Below are positions 30,420 through 41,770 of a stretch of DNA of 64,000 nt, piece by piece; the first letter of the stretch is position 1; every line of letters starts with the position of its first letter. A program made the position numbers and the translations under genes. The stretch covers positions 86,881 through 150,880 of the forward strand of contig NRSV01000076.1 in assembly GCA_002286855.1 (NCBI GenBank), read 5' to 3'. The notes below the pieces were generated by a model. It was given only the letters and a program-made list of their open reading frames with translations. It made no database searches and was not told where the DNA came from. Source of the stretch: Bipolaris cookei. Lineage: Eukaryota > Ascomycota > Dothideomycetes > Pleosporales > Pleosporaceae.

Positions 30420-31952
30420 TCAGAGCGAGTTGCAGGACCTGCATCTGTGATTATGCCTATCTACACTAGCTAGTTGATTTTTGTGCTTGACATCAAGTTT
30501 GCTCATCTCCTGCACAGCCTCTGCCTCGAGCCTATGCTGCAACCCTCTTACATACCCAATGAAGCCCTTCAACTCATCTGGCCTTGCTTCCTTTGGAGTC
30601 TGGTTTTGAAGATCCCCTATCAGTTCCTGTACCTCAGCACTGCTTGAAATTACACTCGCAGTGTAGTCTTCGATCGTCTTGGATTGCCGTTCAAGATAGC
30701 CATTGATGCTGTGAATCGCTCGTGTTGCCTTTTCCTTAGAATCAATATCTTTCAATCTTTTGAAAACATTATAAACAATCTCTGTGGCAACTTCGAACTT
30801 ATTGCGCGATAGGCTGACTAGGAGTGAGTGGGTTGTAGCCAGAGCATGTCCTTTATAAACAGCCACCTCCTTCTTTGCCTTGTTTGTAATCTCAATCTGC
30901 TCCTTCATCTTCTCTAGAGCCTTAGTGGCGATACTTTGTTGCTTTTGAATCTCGCCTTCTAGTCGAGTTTGGTTCGCAACAAGCCGCTCAATATCAGCTT
31001 TGTGGTTGGTGACAGTTTTAGTGAATCCTTCGTTCCGCTCCGTATCCTGCAAGTTTGCTACCAGTCTTTTTAAACTAGAAATAGTTTGCGTCTGATTTGC
31101 ATCCTCGCGCTTGTAGAAGTCGTTCGAAATTCGGAGACCTTCTGCTTCAGCAAGTGAAAGCTGGCATTCATGCTGAAGCTGTACTTCCCTCTTGATAGCC
31201 TTGTTTAGTTGCTCTTCTGTTTCTCGGCACTTTTGTAATTCCCCCTCCGCATCCTCGATCTTTCTTTGCAAGCTTTCCTTTTCCTTCCTAGCCATGCTAA
31301 GAGCGTGTGCATTCTTTCTTGCCTTTGAGCGAAGCACAACGTTTGTCTCGGCAAGTTTGCGATTCAACTCGTCCCGAGCCTCGATCATCTTAGAAGATGT
31401 GATGCAAACCTTCTTTAGACGAGCTCTATTATCCTCAAGGGCATGCTTGAGGTTGTTTTTCTGGATTTCTTTCAACAAAACAGTAGATTCGATTTCCATA
31501 ATCTTCTCTATGAGGTCCTTTTTCTGTTCGTCACTTGTATTGCTAGCCTTAAAGTTGGCGAAGGCACTGTGATGAAGATTTCTTGCGCTGGAACTGAGGT
31601 TTGCCGCTTCCTGGCTCCATTGGTGACCCGACCATCTTCCGGCAGCAATTTCCCGTTCATAATACTCGGTCGTCTGCCTACATGCTAGCATTGCTTGATC
31701 TGATTGGTGTTCGACATGAGCTATGTAACTTTGTAGAAAGTAGATATGATGGTGGAGGTTGTTTATCGTCTCAGTAGCCGTGCAGATCTCAAAAGCTTGG
31801 GCTTGGAATGTATGTTGGAACATGTTGTTCAGCGTACGCGCTTGAGAAAGTTGGTCCTGGATTTCTTGAACCTTGCTGAGAAGTCGATGATTTTGGTTCT
31901 GCAACTCGGTATTCTCCCGGTTCACAGATGCTATAATCTCCGCGGGCTCCAT
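30420..31952 (-). CDS. Long coiled-coil protein of unknown function
   Basis: Single exon, 510 residues, starting at ATG 31952. Almost the whole chain is predicted helical coiled coil by eye: heptads of Leu/Ile/Ala with Glu/Lys/Gln between, in runs such as ENTELQNQNHRLLSKVQEI, EKESLQRKIEDAEGELQKC and KAKKEVAVYK. There is no signal peptide, membrane segment or catalytic motif. Length and composition recall cytoskeletal or scaffold proteins, but no family is recognised. The promoter is shared with nothing obvious upstream (next gene 32334-32837 is on the same strand). Confidence 0.7.
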   Translation of the reverse strand: MEPAEIIASVNRENTELQNQNHRLLSKVQEIQDQLSQARTLNNMFQHTFQAQAFEICTATETINNLHHHIYFLQSYIAHVEHQSDQAMLACRQTTEYYEREIAAGRWSGHQWSQEAANLSSSARNLHHSAFANFKASNTSDEQKKDLIEKIMEIESTVLLKEIQKNNLKHALEDNRARLKKVCITSSKMIEARDELNRKLAETNVVLRSKARKNAHALSMARKEKESLQRKIEDAEGELQKCRETEEQLNKAIKREVQLQHECQLSLAEAEGLRISNDFYKREDANQTQTISSLKRLVANLQDTERNEGFTKTVTNHKADIERLVANQTRLEGEIQKQQSIATKALEKMKEQIEITNKAKKEVAVYKGHALATTHSLLVSLSRNKFEVATEIVYNVFKRLKDIDSKEKATRAIHSINGYLERQSKTIEDYTASVISSSAEVQELIGDLQNQTPKEARPDELKGFIGYVRGLQHRLEAEAVQEMSKLDVKHKNQLASVDRHNHRCRSCNSL

Positions 31953-32333
31953 GTTGAAAATTTTGCTTGTACTGGCTCTGGTTGGGCAATGTATAGTTCT
32001 CGTTTGTGAAAGTTGAGATCGGTGGATTTGCGCGAAAAATGTGAAAATACGTCCATTTATGTGAGATATTATTTATCCTATGGCGCAATAATCAGGAACT
32101 TGGAGCTAATTAAACCAGGGAAAATCAGGCAACCAATTTAGGCGTCAAGCCAGCGGTGAAAGGCCTGCGCAATACCGTTGCCCATGCAACGCCACGGCGC
32201 CTGCTCCAGTGGCTGCCGAGGGGGCAAAGCCTTAGAGAGCCGTTGACGTGATCATACTGCCCAATCAAATAATGTGCACAGACGACAAAAGCGGCAATTT
32301 CAACACCTGAAGTAGCTTTCATACGCGCGTTCT
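31953..32333. other. Intergenic, no gene
   Basis: Upstream of the coiled-coil gene. An open minus frame of 65 codons (32125-32322) shows no motif and is not called. Confidence 0.35.
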
Positions 32334-32837
32334 CTAGCGTCGCGAGCTGGGAGCGGACCTTCTTTTCTTGATATTTCTTACTAGTGCTAAAAATACAGGA
32401 GCACTTGAAATTACAGCCTTGCGTAAATCATCTAACACCCCTTGTTCATCTGCAACATTCAGTACACTGGTTCCTGCCAGTCTTCTCTGAATCCAGTGCT
32501 GTGTAAGCCTTATAATCGCGTTTTCTGGTCGGCTGCGCCGAGACCTGTACTGCTGTAGTGTTCCCTGGGACGCATCTTGCCATGCATCATCTCTCAATAT
32601 GGTTGGAGACTGAGCCCGAGAACTTGCCGGGTCGGTATTTCCTGGCGTTGCTAACTCCTTAGCTGGAGTTTCGAGTTGCCTGATTTCTTCGCAAAAATTT
32701 CGACTGAGAGATGAGATGGCTTTTGCAATAGCAGCATTAGCTTCGCATAGCTCCCAGATGTGTGGTACGAGCGACTCGGTGGACGCTTGACTGATAGTCT
32801 GTAACGCAGCTATGATGTTAGGGGTGTCATTCGCCAT
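32334..32837 (-). CDS. Hypothetical helical protein
   Basis: Single exon of 167 residues. The N-terminal 60 residues are helical with conserved-looking Glu and Trp (HIWELCEANAAIAKAISSL); a Ser/Arg-rich linker follows; the C-terminal part (VLDDLRKAVISSAPVFLAL) is again helical and ends in a basic tail. No known domain. Start chosen at the first ATG. It may belong functionally with the neighbouring coiled-coil gene, but only proximity suggests this. Confidence 0.5.
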   Translation of the reverse strand: MANDTPNIIAALQTISQASTESLVPHIWELCEANAAIAKAISSLSRNFCEEIRQLETPAKELATPGNTDPASSRAQSPTILRDDAWQDASQGTLQQYRSRRSRPENAIIRLTQHWIQRRLAGTSVLNVADEQGVLDDLRKAVISSAPVFLALVRNIKKRRSAPSSRR

Positions 32838-33156
32838 ACCAATAGATCAGCATACGGGAGCTGTGGATTCTGCATATTTTCGATATGAGATGAATATATA
32901 CTCTTGGATCTGACAGTTAGATGCATCATTGCGAGGTGCCATTAAAGTGCAGCAAGCCTAGAACAAAAAGGCCCTTGACTCGATCAATCAAATCCCTTTG
33001 CAGACCCACTAGGTCACTTTATGACTTGGAAAGGTTTCACTGACTGTTTCCCAGTGGAATGATAACAAGATCAGATCTTATAAGACTCAGCATGCCTCCA
33101 AAGCAAGAAGTGGCTAAAAATATACGTAAACCAGACCTTTTCTGTCCCAGGACTAC
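32838..33156. other. Intergenic, no gene
   Basis: About 320 bp between two minus-strand genes. Nothing recognisable. Confidence 0.4.
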
Positions 33157-35028
33157 TTATACCAGATCATACGCTCTAACTAGCTCCATCAACGGCACTG
33201 AATCTCCTGGTAACCAAAGCCGATTCAAAGCCTCAAGATCTCGAGATAGGATGGGATGACTCGGCCAAAACTCAGACAATCTTTTGATAGTGCGGCGACG
33301 GAGGGTATCTATAGTCTTAGCTGTGAGTTTTGTTTGCTCCGCAATCAATGAATAATTTGCAGAGGAACGAATAACGCGAAAAAGGAAGACTGTCTTGAAT
33401 TGTCTGTAAAGCGTTAGTACGTATTAGAGATAATTTGTGGATCATTAAGCTACTTGCGTATGGAGTGCGCTGACAGGGTTGCTTAACATTATTGAGCTGC
33501 CACTTGTGTTTTGACACGTCTCATATATGGTGTCAGAAGCCGCACAGACGCGATTAAAGCACTCAACAGTTGAGAGAGCGTATTTCTCCCAATTCAGGAA
33601 GACTTTGAGGATATCCTGCTGGCCTTTCGATAATACACCCTCTGGAGAATGGGCATTAGAATGCAGTGCATATTCTGCGATGCCCACGTATGGCCTCAAC
33701 AACTTAGCCATACCCTCGTAGTACTCTGCTCGTAGCGAAGCTATCAGAGGATCAGTTGATGGAGGCTCTGTATCACTCCAAGTCAATCGCGAGATTAAAC
33801 TTGATCTCCATTCTTCCAACATCTTAATTTGCTCGTTGGCAACACTTCCAAGAGCACACAGACCCTCTTCATCCATTTCCCTCGTTTGTGGGAAATAGGG
33901 ACGCGCAAAATCGCTCAAAGCGTCAAGTAGAATTCGGAGATTTACTTTCGTCCAGTAAACTCTCTCAGGAAACTGTCGCACGTTTCCCTCTGGAAGTAAT
34001 GTGCTCCAGTAGTTGGGAAGAGGATCAAACGAGGCGCAACTGAAGCAATTGTTGATACCGCTAGAAAGAGAGTCAAAAGAGCACACAGGCTTGTATCAGC
34101 AACTTACCGTGCTAGATCCTGATAAATCCAGAAACTCCTCTTTGCCTCCTCAGAGATAGAAGTCATGCTACATGCTATTAGCCTGAACTTGTAAGTAATG
34201 ATCCCTTGTCTTACTTCTTGAAAACGTCTGTGTATATGTCGCGAGCATTGCAAAGGTGCGCCAAGCTGTCTTGGAGCATTCCGTTTTGGTTCATGTATAG
34301 TGCAGCCAGAGTTAAGGCCTGGGCAACGTGAGTATTACACTCCCCGATTGTGTACCTGAGGATAGCTTTCGCATGAGAATAATACACTTCGCCTGGTAAG
34401 GTACCTGGGCTTCCTGTATTCTTTGTAATCGATTGAAAGCTCCCTAATGCGAAAATGAGGAGTACGTGGGCATTCCTCAGGGACGGCATAATAATTCCTC
34501 TCCGCACTACTGGATCGCCGATGAATCCGTTGCATATCTCCTGAGGTTCGTCAAAAAATGGGTGCAAAGCATGAACATTCTTGACGTAAGACTGAGAAAG
34601 CCGATGTAGCTCTTTGGGCAAGAACGCTTTTGTTCCATGCTCTCGTTCGGGGTCAAGTGGTATGAACTGTAAGTTGAAATGACCTCTGTTGAGCCCCCCC
34701 AAATCGCCGTGTATACCGCGAAGCTCGTTGTACGCAGCAGTGAGGGCACTGTGCAAGCTGTTTAAAGATTTTTGCTGTCTGCAAGATGTTAATAAGGAAT
34801 GGTAATGCTAGTGATAGCGACATACTCAGATGGTTTGACGTCCTCATACACGCACTCTATGCGGTTATGACGGCATCCCTCACATGGACGTAATCCATCG
34901 CATCTCATCTTGCGACTGCGGCATTTCTTGCAAGCTTCTGAAACTCGACGCCTGGAAGTTCTGAATGATTCCTCGTTGGCGGAACTTGAGTTTTGATCCT
35001 GTGCATCCGGAGCAGGTAGAAGAGACAT
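33157..35028 (-). CDS. Zn2Cys6 fungal transcription factor
   Basis: Model: 35028-34826, 34778-34215, 34167-34108, 34060-about 33495, then a last exon ending at 33157; about 560 residues. The zinc cluster is textbook: C33, C36, C43, C49, C52, C59, with a basic stretch before and the VYEDVKPS linker after. The middle region (YNELRGIHGDLGGLNRGHF, HALHPFFDEPQEICNGFI, and AQALTLAALYMNQNG) is the usual all-helical fungal regulatory domain, ending after SFWIYQDLARGINNCFSCA. The last intron is uncertain: either GTTAAG near 33494 or GTAGCT near 33465 as donor. The DNA target is unknown. No metabolic cluster adjoins it, so its targets are probably elsewhere. Confidence 0.8.
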
Positions 35029-35590
35029 CTCGCTGATAAACTGAGGCTACAATGGAGCAAAACTGAGGCTTGTGAAGGGAAATAATCTGTGAGAACGTCG
35101 AGAAGTGTCTGAATGAACTCAGAGGATAAAGAGTGGTTAAGGGGTAGCAATTGATGGTGGCCAAGGTTGTCAGAAATCCGGGGCAAGTGCAATTTATGAA
35201 AGCGGAAGCTAATGCTGGCACCTATGCAAGGCCAGAGGTCCGGAGCTATCAAATAAAGTTCAGCACCAATCCGTTGAATGGAAAAGCAATCCATTGCCCA
35301 CTCCGGCACGCCACCTTTCTCTACATCGTCTTCATGTTCTTCTCGGCTCAATCATCTGTCACGCTGATACCTCTCAAGAGATACTCGAGACCAAACTTCC
35401 AGTATATCACCTCAACAATTGTAATGATGACACAGTCCTATTGCTTGGCAAGCATTATCTGCTTGCAGCGATCTAGAATATCACCTTTCTGATGCAGTTA
35501 GAGGATACCCGCATATGATAGCATAGAGAAGATGCTGATGAAAAATTACGCTGTGATACTGAGGAATACAAGACTATATTACAAGGTGAC
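35029..35590. other. Intergenic, no firm gene
   Basis: Upstream of the Zn2Cys6 gene. Open frames here (for example plus 35151-35492, minus 34905-35351) overlap in different frames and carry no motif. Confidence 0.4.
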
Positions 35591-36909
35591 TTATGAGTCA
35601 AGAACAGAGCGAACTTCCGCTTCAAGCACTGGAGAGCAGTCTTCCAATCGAACTTCTTCGCCTACTCCAATAGGCAAGTCATCTGGTAAAATGCCCTGAT
35701 AAACAGGATCCTCGATAGTCATGCGCTTCTTTCTATACTCCAGCAACTCTGTGTAGGCATAGTCACCAATAATCTGTGGTAGTTGGTTCCTGATGCGCGT
35801 GTGTCGAAGAAGCGCGTCAAGATCCACTAGTTCTAAAAGGATTATCGTGTCTGAGTGGGTTGTGACAAGTACTTCGTGGCCGTGAACACCATCAGCAGTC
35901 GAGGAGAAAGAAGCTACAGCTACGATTCCAGTGACATGCTCGGGGAGACTATTTCTTGCCTGAAAAGGCGATTATATAAGTATTTCGCTGGGAGCAGCAT
36001 ACTTGAGAGTGAACCAACTTACAGTTGAGGCTGGATCGTCAACATCTTGGCTACGTCTGTCGTTGGCAGTGATGGCCTCAGTTTTCTGAGAAGGCGACTT
36101 CGATATCGTGTCTGGTCTGCTAGACAAGCTTGCAGTCAAGGTAAGATTGTCAGTATGTTGGCTACGTCTGTCGTTGGCCGTCAGGGTCTCGGTTGACTGG
36201 GAAAGCGACTTCAATCTCATGTCTGGTTTGCTCGGCCAACGACTAGATCTTGATTGCTCTGGGACCGGAATACATGGAAACCATGATAGCACCTTTTTTA
36301 ACGGTTTCTTGGTAATAAAAATCAGATTCTGCATTCAAAGATGGATGTTCCAGGGTCCTTACTGTGATTGTTTCATGAACCGGCCTGCAACATCTCTTAT
36401 CAAACTCTTTTATCCTTCTCACTGTTTCTTCGTGCGTTTCTGTGGAACTGAAATCTCTTTTGAGGAATTCTTCAAAAGTCAACTCCTCTATTTCGTCTAT
36501 CTGCTGTATGGCAGAGAAGGCTCCCAAGGGTGTCGAGGTAGTTACTCGAACATAGTGGGTTCTGCGACGGCAATAAACACCGTGGAAAGTAATGATTTCT
36601 GGATTCGACAGCTTGTATTCCATATGAACATAACGGACAGTGTGGTCATGCTCGTTGCTTGCATGGTATTGCAATGGCTCGTGGCAGGGAAAGGATCTTG
36701 AACAAAGCTCGCATTGGTAGCTTCTTTTCGCTTTGATATGTTAGCATTCATGTTTAATCAGAGTTCGAGCAGAGTTCGAGCAGAGTTCGAGAGCGAAGTG
36801 TCTTACAAGTGGGCTCAATGGCCAGACCGTTTTGAAGTGGTTGGTCCACGAGGGAATCAGGCTGGAAGGTCAGCCTTGTTCTTATTCTTTGGAGTTTAGA
36901 TCGAAACAT
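35591..36909 (-). CDS. Small C2H2 zinc-finger protein with an internal 37-residue tandem repeat
   Basis: My model has four exons: 36909-36807, 36730-36293, 36258-36023, 35959-35591; 381 residues. The short first exon (MFRSKLQRIRTRL) joins in phase to an exon that immediately yields one C2H2 finger: C41, C44, H57, H62, with Phe48 and Leu54 in the right places. Two near-identical repeats follow (about residues 195-270), each containing ETLTANDRRSQ or EAITANDRRSQ. The C-terminal exon contains VLVTTHSDTIILLELVDLDA and an acidic tail. The second intron would be only 34 nt, so this may instead be a 1-nt frameshift. With a single finger it may bind protein or RNA rather than DNA. No family recognised beyond the finger. 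Confidence 0.6.
36047..36231 (-). repeat. Tandem repeat inside the C2H2 gene, period 111 bp
   Basis: Unit 1 at 36047-36120 and unit 2 at 36158-36231 share TTGGCTACGTCTGTCGTTGG and most of the following 54 bp. The period is 37 codons, so the protein repeat stays in frame. Confidence 0.85.
36761..36792 (-). repeat. 11-bp triplicate in the first intron of the C2H2 gene
   Basis: Three head-to-tail copies of GAGTTCGAGCA (the third partial), lying wholly inside the proposed intron 36733-36806. Confidence 0.85.
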
Positions 36910-37314
36910 GGTGACAAACCACATACTAGAGATGCATCTGCAGAAGCTGGAACCATTTTGCTAGCAAACCAAACTTGAAAGAAGGCAACCGGTGGAGAAC
37001 GCAAGAGCGGTGAGGCAATGAATAGAAGGACGTCTTAGCCTTGCAAGAAGGTTGCATGATATAGGAGGATCTCAGCCGTTCAACTAACCGGGCTGTACTT
37101 TTGAAAACGCTCCAGACAATGAGAGGCCATTGCTTTCTGGGAGGTGGCCCTGATCGGGGTTCTTGCCGACGAACGACACAGACGGGAGCGTGGGTACGAG
37201 GCAAACCACGCGACACGGCCTCAATAACCTGGCTGGGCGTTGAAGACCGTGAGTTTGCACGATCTAACCACATAGCAGAATATTTCATCGATCGACGGCT
37301 TCCCCAGACAAGCA

Positions 37315-37514
37315 TGGCAGACTCGGCGACGTCCGGCCTTCCACAGCTTACGAGGCCTGCAGCGGAAAAGCCTCTTACTGAACGCTACGTCGATCAGACT
37401 CATGCAGGACAGTACCGCAGGTTTGGTAAGGTGGTGAAACGATCAAGAAGTGGCAAGCGCGGTAATAATGTGCTTAAATTACATCTAGCCCTACTAGGCA
37501 CAGTCACTGAATGA
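37315..37514 (+). CDS. Possible small basic protein
   Basis: 66 codons from ATG (MADSATSGLPQLTRP) with a basic stretch (VVKRSRSGKRG). The same frame stays open upstream to 37101. No domain, no neighbouring evidence; could be chance. Confidence 0.22.
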
Positions 37515-37577
37515 TGGATTTACGCTTATGCACAGCAGGGTGGGGGTTATCCCTGTATGACAGGAGGTTCCCGAAGT

Positions 37578-37620
37578 AGTTTAGTTTTAATCACCCGCAC
37601 CGGGTATTCAAATCTAAACT
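37578..37620 (+). other. Imperfect palindrome or hairpin upstream of 37681 gene
   Basis: Outer arms AGTTTAG and CTAAACT (7/7 complementary) enclose an inner ACCC/GGGT pair around a small loop. It lies about 60 bp before the next start codon, so it may be in its 5' UTR or promoter. Confidence 0.45.
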
Positions 37621-37680
37621 GCTTTCAGGATCCTCCATCACATCGACTCCGCGACCATCACCGCTTCCCTTCTGTGAGAA

Positions 37681-39442
37681 ATGGCATGTTCTGAGTATGA
37701 AAGGGAGTTAATGAAAGCATTGAGCCAGTGCAAGCCATCTGATGTTATTAAGAATGAAGTTAGTAATCCCTTTTGAATCAGTGCTAGTATATGATTTAAC
37801 AGTACTTAGACCTTGCTCCAATGTTTCCGTCAATTCATAAAAAAGGGGACTATAATTGAGTGGTGTGAGATTCTTCCAGAGAGTTTTGAGACTCGCAATG
37901 TGTGTACGGCTATCCAACAGCTCCGGGCGCCGGTCCGCGTCGCCGATATAGCCACGCAACAGCCACAACAGCCACGTGATACCCCTAAACCGCCAAACGA
38001 ACAGTACTTCGAGAAGTTCGTTTCAGAAGAACAGAGGCTGAAAAGATTGTACAGAATTGCCCAACGCATGACTGCCGTTGAGACAACGACACAGATATGC
38101 AAAGACGGTGAAGACCTCATTCCAGCTGATCCAATCATACAGGCAAAGGCGATGTACCAGAGAATAGAGCAACCTGTGAATCAAAGGAACTCACTCTATC
38201 GGCAGCACGTTATTCTTTTTGGAGATGCAGTCGACCGATACGCAGCTTTGCGGCCAGTGGAACTCTCAAGAGGGCAAGACCGCAAAACCGCCGCTTTCGA
38301 AGCGATCGCTGAAGGAATTAAAACCAAAAAGAAAAAGGTGGCTAAGAGATACACTCATTCTCGCCTTTACTTAAAACTTGCAGAAATTGGAGGGCCAGGT
38401 TCTCTTTGTTCAATAGATGGCTCCAAGTGGGAGTAAGCATAAAAACAACCAAGATTAGCATTCTCTAACGTGTCACAGCATGGAGAATACCAATGAAGAA
38501 GATATAAAGTTGCTCTGCAACTACAGGAAAGAAAGGCTACCAACGGTGGAAATGCAATCCCAGGCTCTCGATTTCATGGTGGTCGAAGATTTTGCCCGCA
38601 ATCTCCTGGCCCAAGGGGCAGATGCAGCTGAGATTGCAGTAGGCCGCACCACTTTAGCAAAATTGATCTGTCGTCACGTAGAAATCGAACGGTTTATACA
38701 AGATGGCACTATAACTCCAAAACGCCCAAGCGTATACAACAACGAACAGCCCCGGCGTACGTCTCCACGATCTCCTGCAAGACTTAGATCCAGAATGGAT
38801 GTTAGAACGCCTTCCCATACCATGTCTTTCGATCTGCAACGACCAGTGCCACTCTACCATGCCCTGCAAAGCCAGCAGCCAGCTCATGCTGCGGAGACAC
38901 GCACGAATACAGCCAAGCGACGGAGGGTCTCTGGGTATGAAGGCCTACAAATCCTGACAGAGTCAGACAGCATACAAGAACATGAGCAGACTTGCTTTAC
39001 GCCTCGTTCACAAATTTCGCAATTTACTACCGGGACAAAAACCTATAATCAGGGAGATCATCAAACTGAAGAAACCCCAGATACCCTTCAGCCGTTGGAA
39101 AATAGTAACGAAAACTACTTGGAGGCTACTGCTGTCGAACTGCGCCAGCAGCCATCCTCATGTATCAGCTCATTTCAAGATAAGCAGTCTTCATACACTT
39201 TTCGAGGCCTGGAGTACGGACCGGGATCATCATCAAATACCTCAAATGGGGTATTGAATCAATTTTGTCCACCAGAAAATGGAGACGCAATGGGGGAGGC
39301 GAGCAGTGCTCTGAGCCCCAGTGATGTTAGGGAAGAAGAAGATCAAGATGATAGCGAATTACCTTCGGTGGTGGTCAGGGATCTTCGCGTTGGGGAGGAG
39401 CGTTTAGGAGATCTCGATTTGTTTACTCACTACTACTACTAA
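37681..39442 (+). CDS. Hypothetical protein, three exons
   Basis: Exons 37681-37758, 37810-38432, 38479-39442, in phase (introns 51 and 46 nt with CTAAC-type branches); 554 residues. The first 40% is helical and charged, with YFEKFVSEEQRLKRLYRIAQ and a Lys-rich stretch (GIKTKKKKVAKRY). The middle has a compact helical block (LDFMVVEDFARNLLAQGADA). The C-terminal 40% is Ser/Gln/Thr-rich and disordered with an acidic end (SDVREEEDQDDSEL). No enzymatic motif, signal or membrane segment. The stop overlaps by 4 bp the stop of the gene on the opposite strand. Function unknown. Confidence 0.6.
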
Positions 39443-40040
39443 TTCACATCATCCGCTGGCTCAATGAACAGTTTTTGAGTCAAAATTGGAGTGTGTAATG
39501 GCACTGGCTGGTACATGACCCCTTCAAATACCACAATAACTACATCGTGTTGTAATGTTACTTCATTGGCCTCCCCAGTCGACTTGTTTCGCAACTTTAG
39601 CTTCGCGTTGCTATGAGGCGCATGGAAAGGTTGGAGAATAATAATATCGTGTTTGGAAGTCTCAAGCCAAGGAGGTGATTGTTGAGAGTTCATCTGCACT
39701 CGGAGGACTGTGGGAGGAAGTTGATATTCTTCGGGCTTAGCCTTCCTTATCTTCGCTTTCGCGAAGTCTGCTACTAGGCGCTGGACATCTCGCACCTTGT
39801 TTCGAAGTTAGAAAGTATCGTCAATGCTATAAGCATCTAGCATACTATGGTGTTGTTGAGCGCAGCCCTGAAAGGGATCGTTACTTCTCCAGGAATATAT
39901 GAGAGTGCTGTTTGTGGCCTTGGCGTGTTGTTCTCGAAGTCCACTTCCTTCCATTGATCTTTTGGCAGCAAGGCGATCTTTTCAGAGAGTTTGCGGGCTT
40001 CTTCTTTGAAATTTGTAGGTATAAGCTTGAAGAGTACCAT
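39439..40040 (-). CDS. Hypothetical protein, two exons
   Basis: Exons 40040-39846 and 39795-39439 (50-nt intron, GTATGC to CAAG), in phase; 183 residues. The N-terminal half is helical (FKEEARKLSEKIALLPKDQW). The C-terminal half reads as alternating beta strands (HDIIILQPFHAP, AKLKLRNKSTG, VTLQHDVVIVVF). No known family. The start at 40040 is the ATG that begins MVLFKLIPTN; the frame is open upstream but with no better ATG. It is tail to tail with the 37681-39442 gene. Confidence 0.5.
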
Positions 40041-40256
40041 GACAATGTTAGCTTTGCGAGGCTGAGGGTTAGGTCTGTGAAAGATGCTGCACAAGTACGC
40101 GCCCAGCTTTTAACATCTCCACATGACACGTGCATTAATGATCATTTCGATGAAAGACGTGGCGGTGCATGCGGGGCACTTCTATGAATTTAGGTGTCGG
40201 AAGAACAATGTTCCTTCGCTTGTCTGCTAGTGGCTAGAACTTTGCAGGTAGACGAA

Positions 40257-40514
40257 TCACTGCGTTCCGTTGGGTTTTTTATCACTTTGACCATAGTCAT
40301 AGTACTCTTGGTATTCTTCCCCCGTCGCAGAACCATTTGAGACCCTCAGAGTGCCCACAGGCACTGCCAAAGAAGCTTGCGAAACTGATTCATCTTCTCT
40401 TTGAGTGCTGTCTTGGACTTGGCGTCTGTCTCCATTCGTTCTGCCAGCATTTGCCTGATCCGCTGAAGCACCCGTACCCAAATTATTAGAACGATCCGAT
40501 TGGTTGCTCATCAT
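40257..40514 (-). CDS. Small hypothetical hydrophilic protein
   Basis: 85 codons from ATG 40514. Low complexity: Ser, Asn, Gln and Gly-rich, ending in a Tyr-rich patch (EEYQEYYDYGQSD). Likely disordered. It could be an upstream exon of the gene at 39439-40040 or an independent small gene; no splice junction joining them was found. Confidence 0.35.
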   Translation of the reverse strand: MMSNQSDRSNNLGTGASADQANAGRTNGDRRQVQDSTQREDESVSQASLAVPVGTLRVSNGSATGEEYQEYYDYGQSDKKPNGTQ

Positions 40515-41670
40515 TATAGAACAGCTTACACGCCTAAATTGGCGATACTGATAACTGCCAAATGTAAGCGGCGATCTTGTATCGCACTTCTTACGATACT
40601 CTCAAGTGACTTGAAGTTTGTCTTGCGGTTCTCTTAGCTATATCGCGTACGAAAGAATTTGCTGGCTTACATTGAATAGCGAGAGGGCTTGTAGGCGTAC
40701 GACACTGAAGCCTGTCCTCCTATCTTAGATTTGGACAAGCCAGTTAGGTTATGGTTTGACCGGCTAGCAAGGCGAGAAGCAACAAATAGTTAACAAAATT
40801 TTCGAGATGGCAAAGAGATCGCGGTGGTTAGCTCGATCAATGGCAACGCTGAGGGCGTGTCTTGCTGATATGTTGAGGCGCCAAAAGATAGGTAGCAATA
40901 AACAAGTACTGATTTCATGCGCTAGAGAAGCATAGTTATAGAGATATAAGACGACAAAAAATTCTGTTGAGCAAGTGAGAAAAATCCAGATTGACTGCTG
41001 GCCTTTATAAATACCTTTATGGCGTTAATCGCACATGATGGTCCTCGAATTGCCTATAATCACGCATCTTATTCATGCAGGAGTAGGTCGGCCCGTATGT
41101 AGCAGCGACTAGCAAGTTCCATATCCTCGAATCACACTCAGATGCATGGTTCATGTCGCTCTAGCTGTATAGGTGTTTGTATCCATGAAGTGGCTTGCAG
41201 GCCACTTTGCTCTCGGTGTATATCAAGGCGGCCGACGTTCTAACATGCATATTGGACTGGTGCGTCCATTAAGATGCATGCCAGGAAACGGTTCCTTGCG
41301 CAACTTGAGGACATACGGTACATGAACAAAGATCAAGAAGTCCGTGCGGCACTTCTTACCTACCACGACTCGAAAGAGGAGAACGGTAGCCTCCCAATGA
41401 TGAAGAGAACTCGTCCTGTCTTACGTCTGTTCAATTCGAAGTCCCAATATATCAATCCGTGCCAGGGCAACATCAGAACCATGCACACGAAAAGCGACTC
41501 CTTGAACTCAAGAAAATCCTAGCATATGGCTAAGGAACACACAAGATGACATACCGATAAACAGATCTTGAAAAGTGAGGCGCGGGGACAATTTGCTGCA
41601 ATTCGGCATCTCCCCTTGTGGATGCGCTTTCTAAGGTCTAGTGACCAGCCTTGTACAGTATAGATATGTG

Positions 41671-41719
41671 TACAATTTCACAATTTCACAGTTTCACAAT
41701 TTTACAATTTTACAATTTG
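41671..41719 (+). repeat. Short imperfect tandem repeat
   Basis: Five to six copies of a 9-mer ACAATTTCA with C/T and A/G variants. Confidence 0.8.
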
Positions 41720-41770
41720 ACTAGTGAATAGCCTTGATCTGCAGCATACATGCATATCAACGTGGCACAA

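Noticed and set aside
34905..35351. 148-codon minus-strand open frame with acidic start
   Set aside because: It overlaps the zinc-cluster exon of the Zn2Cys6 regulator in another frame, and the regulator frame has the motif.
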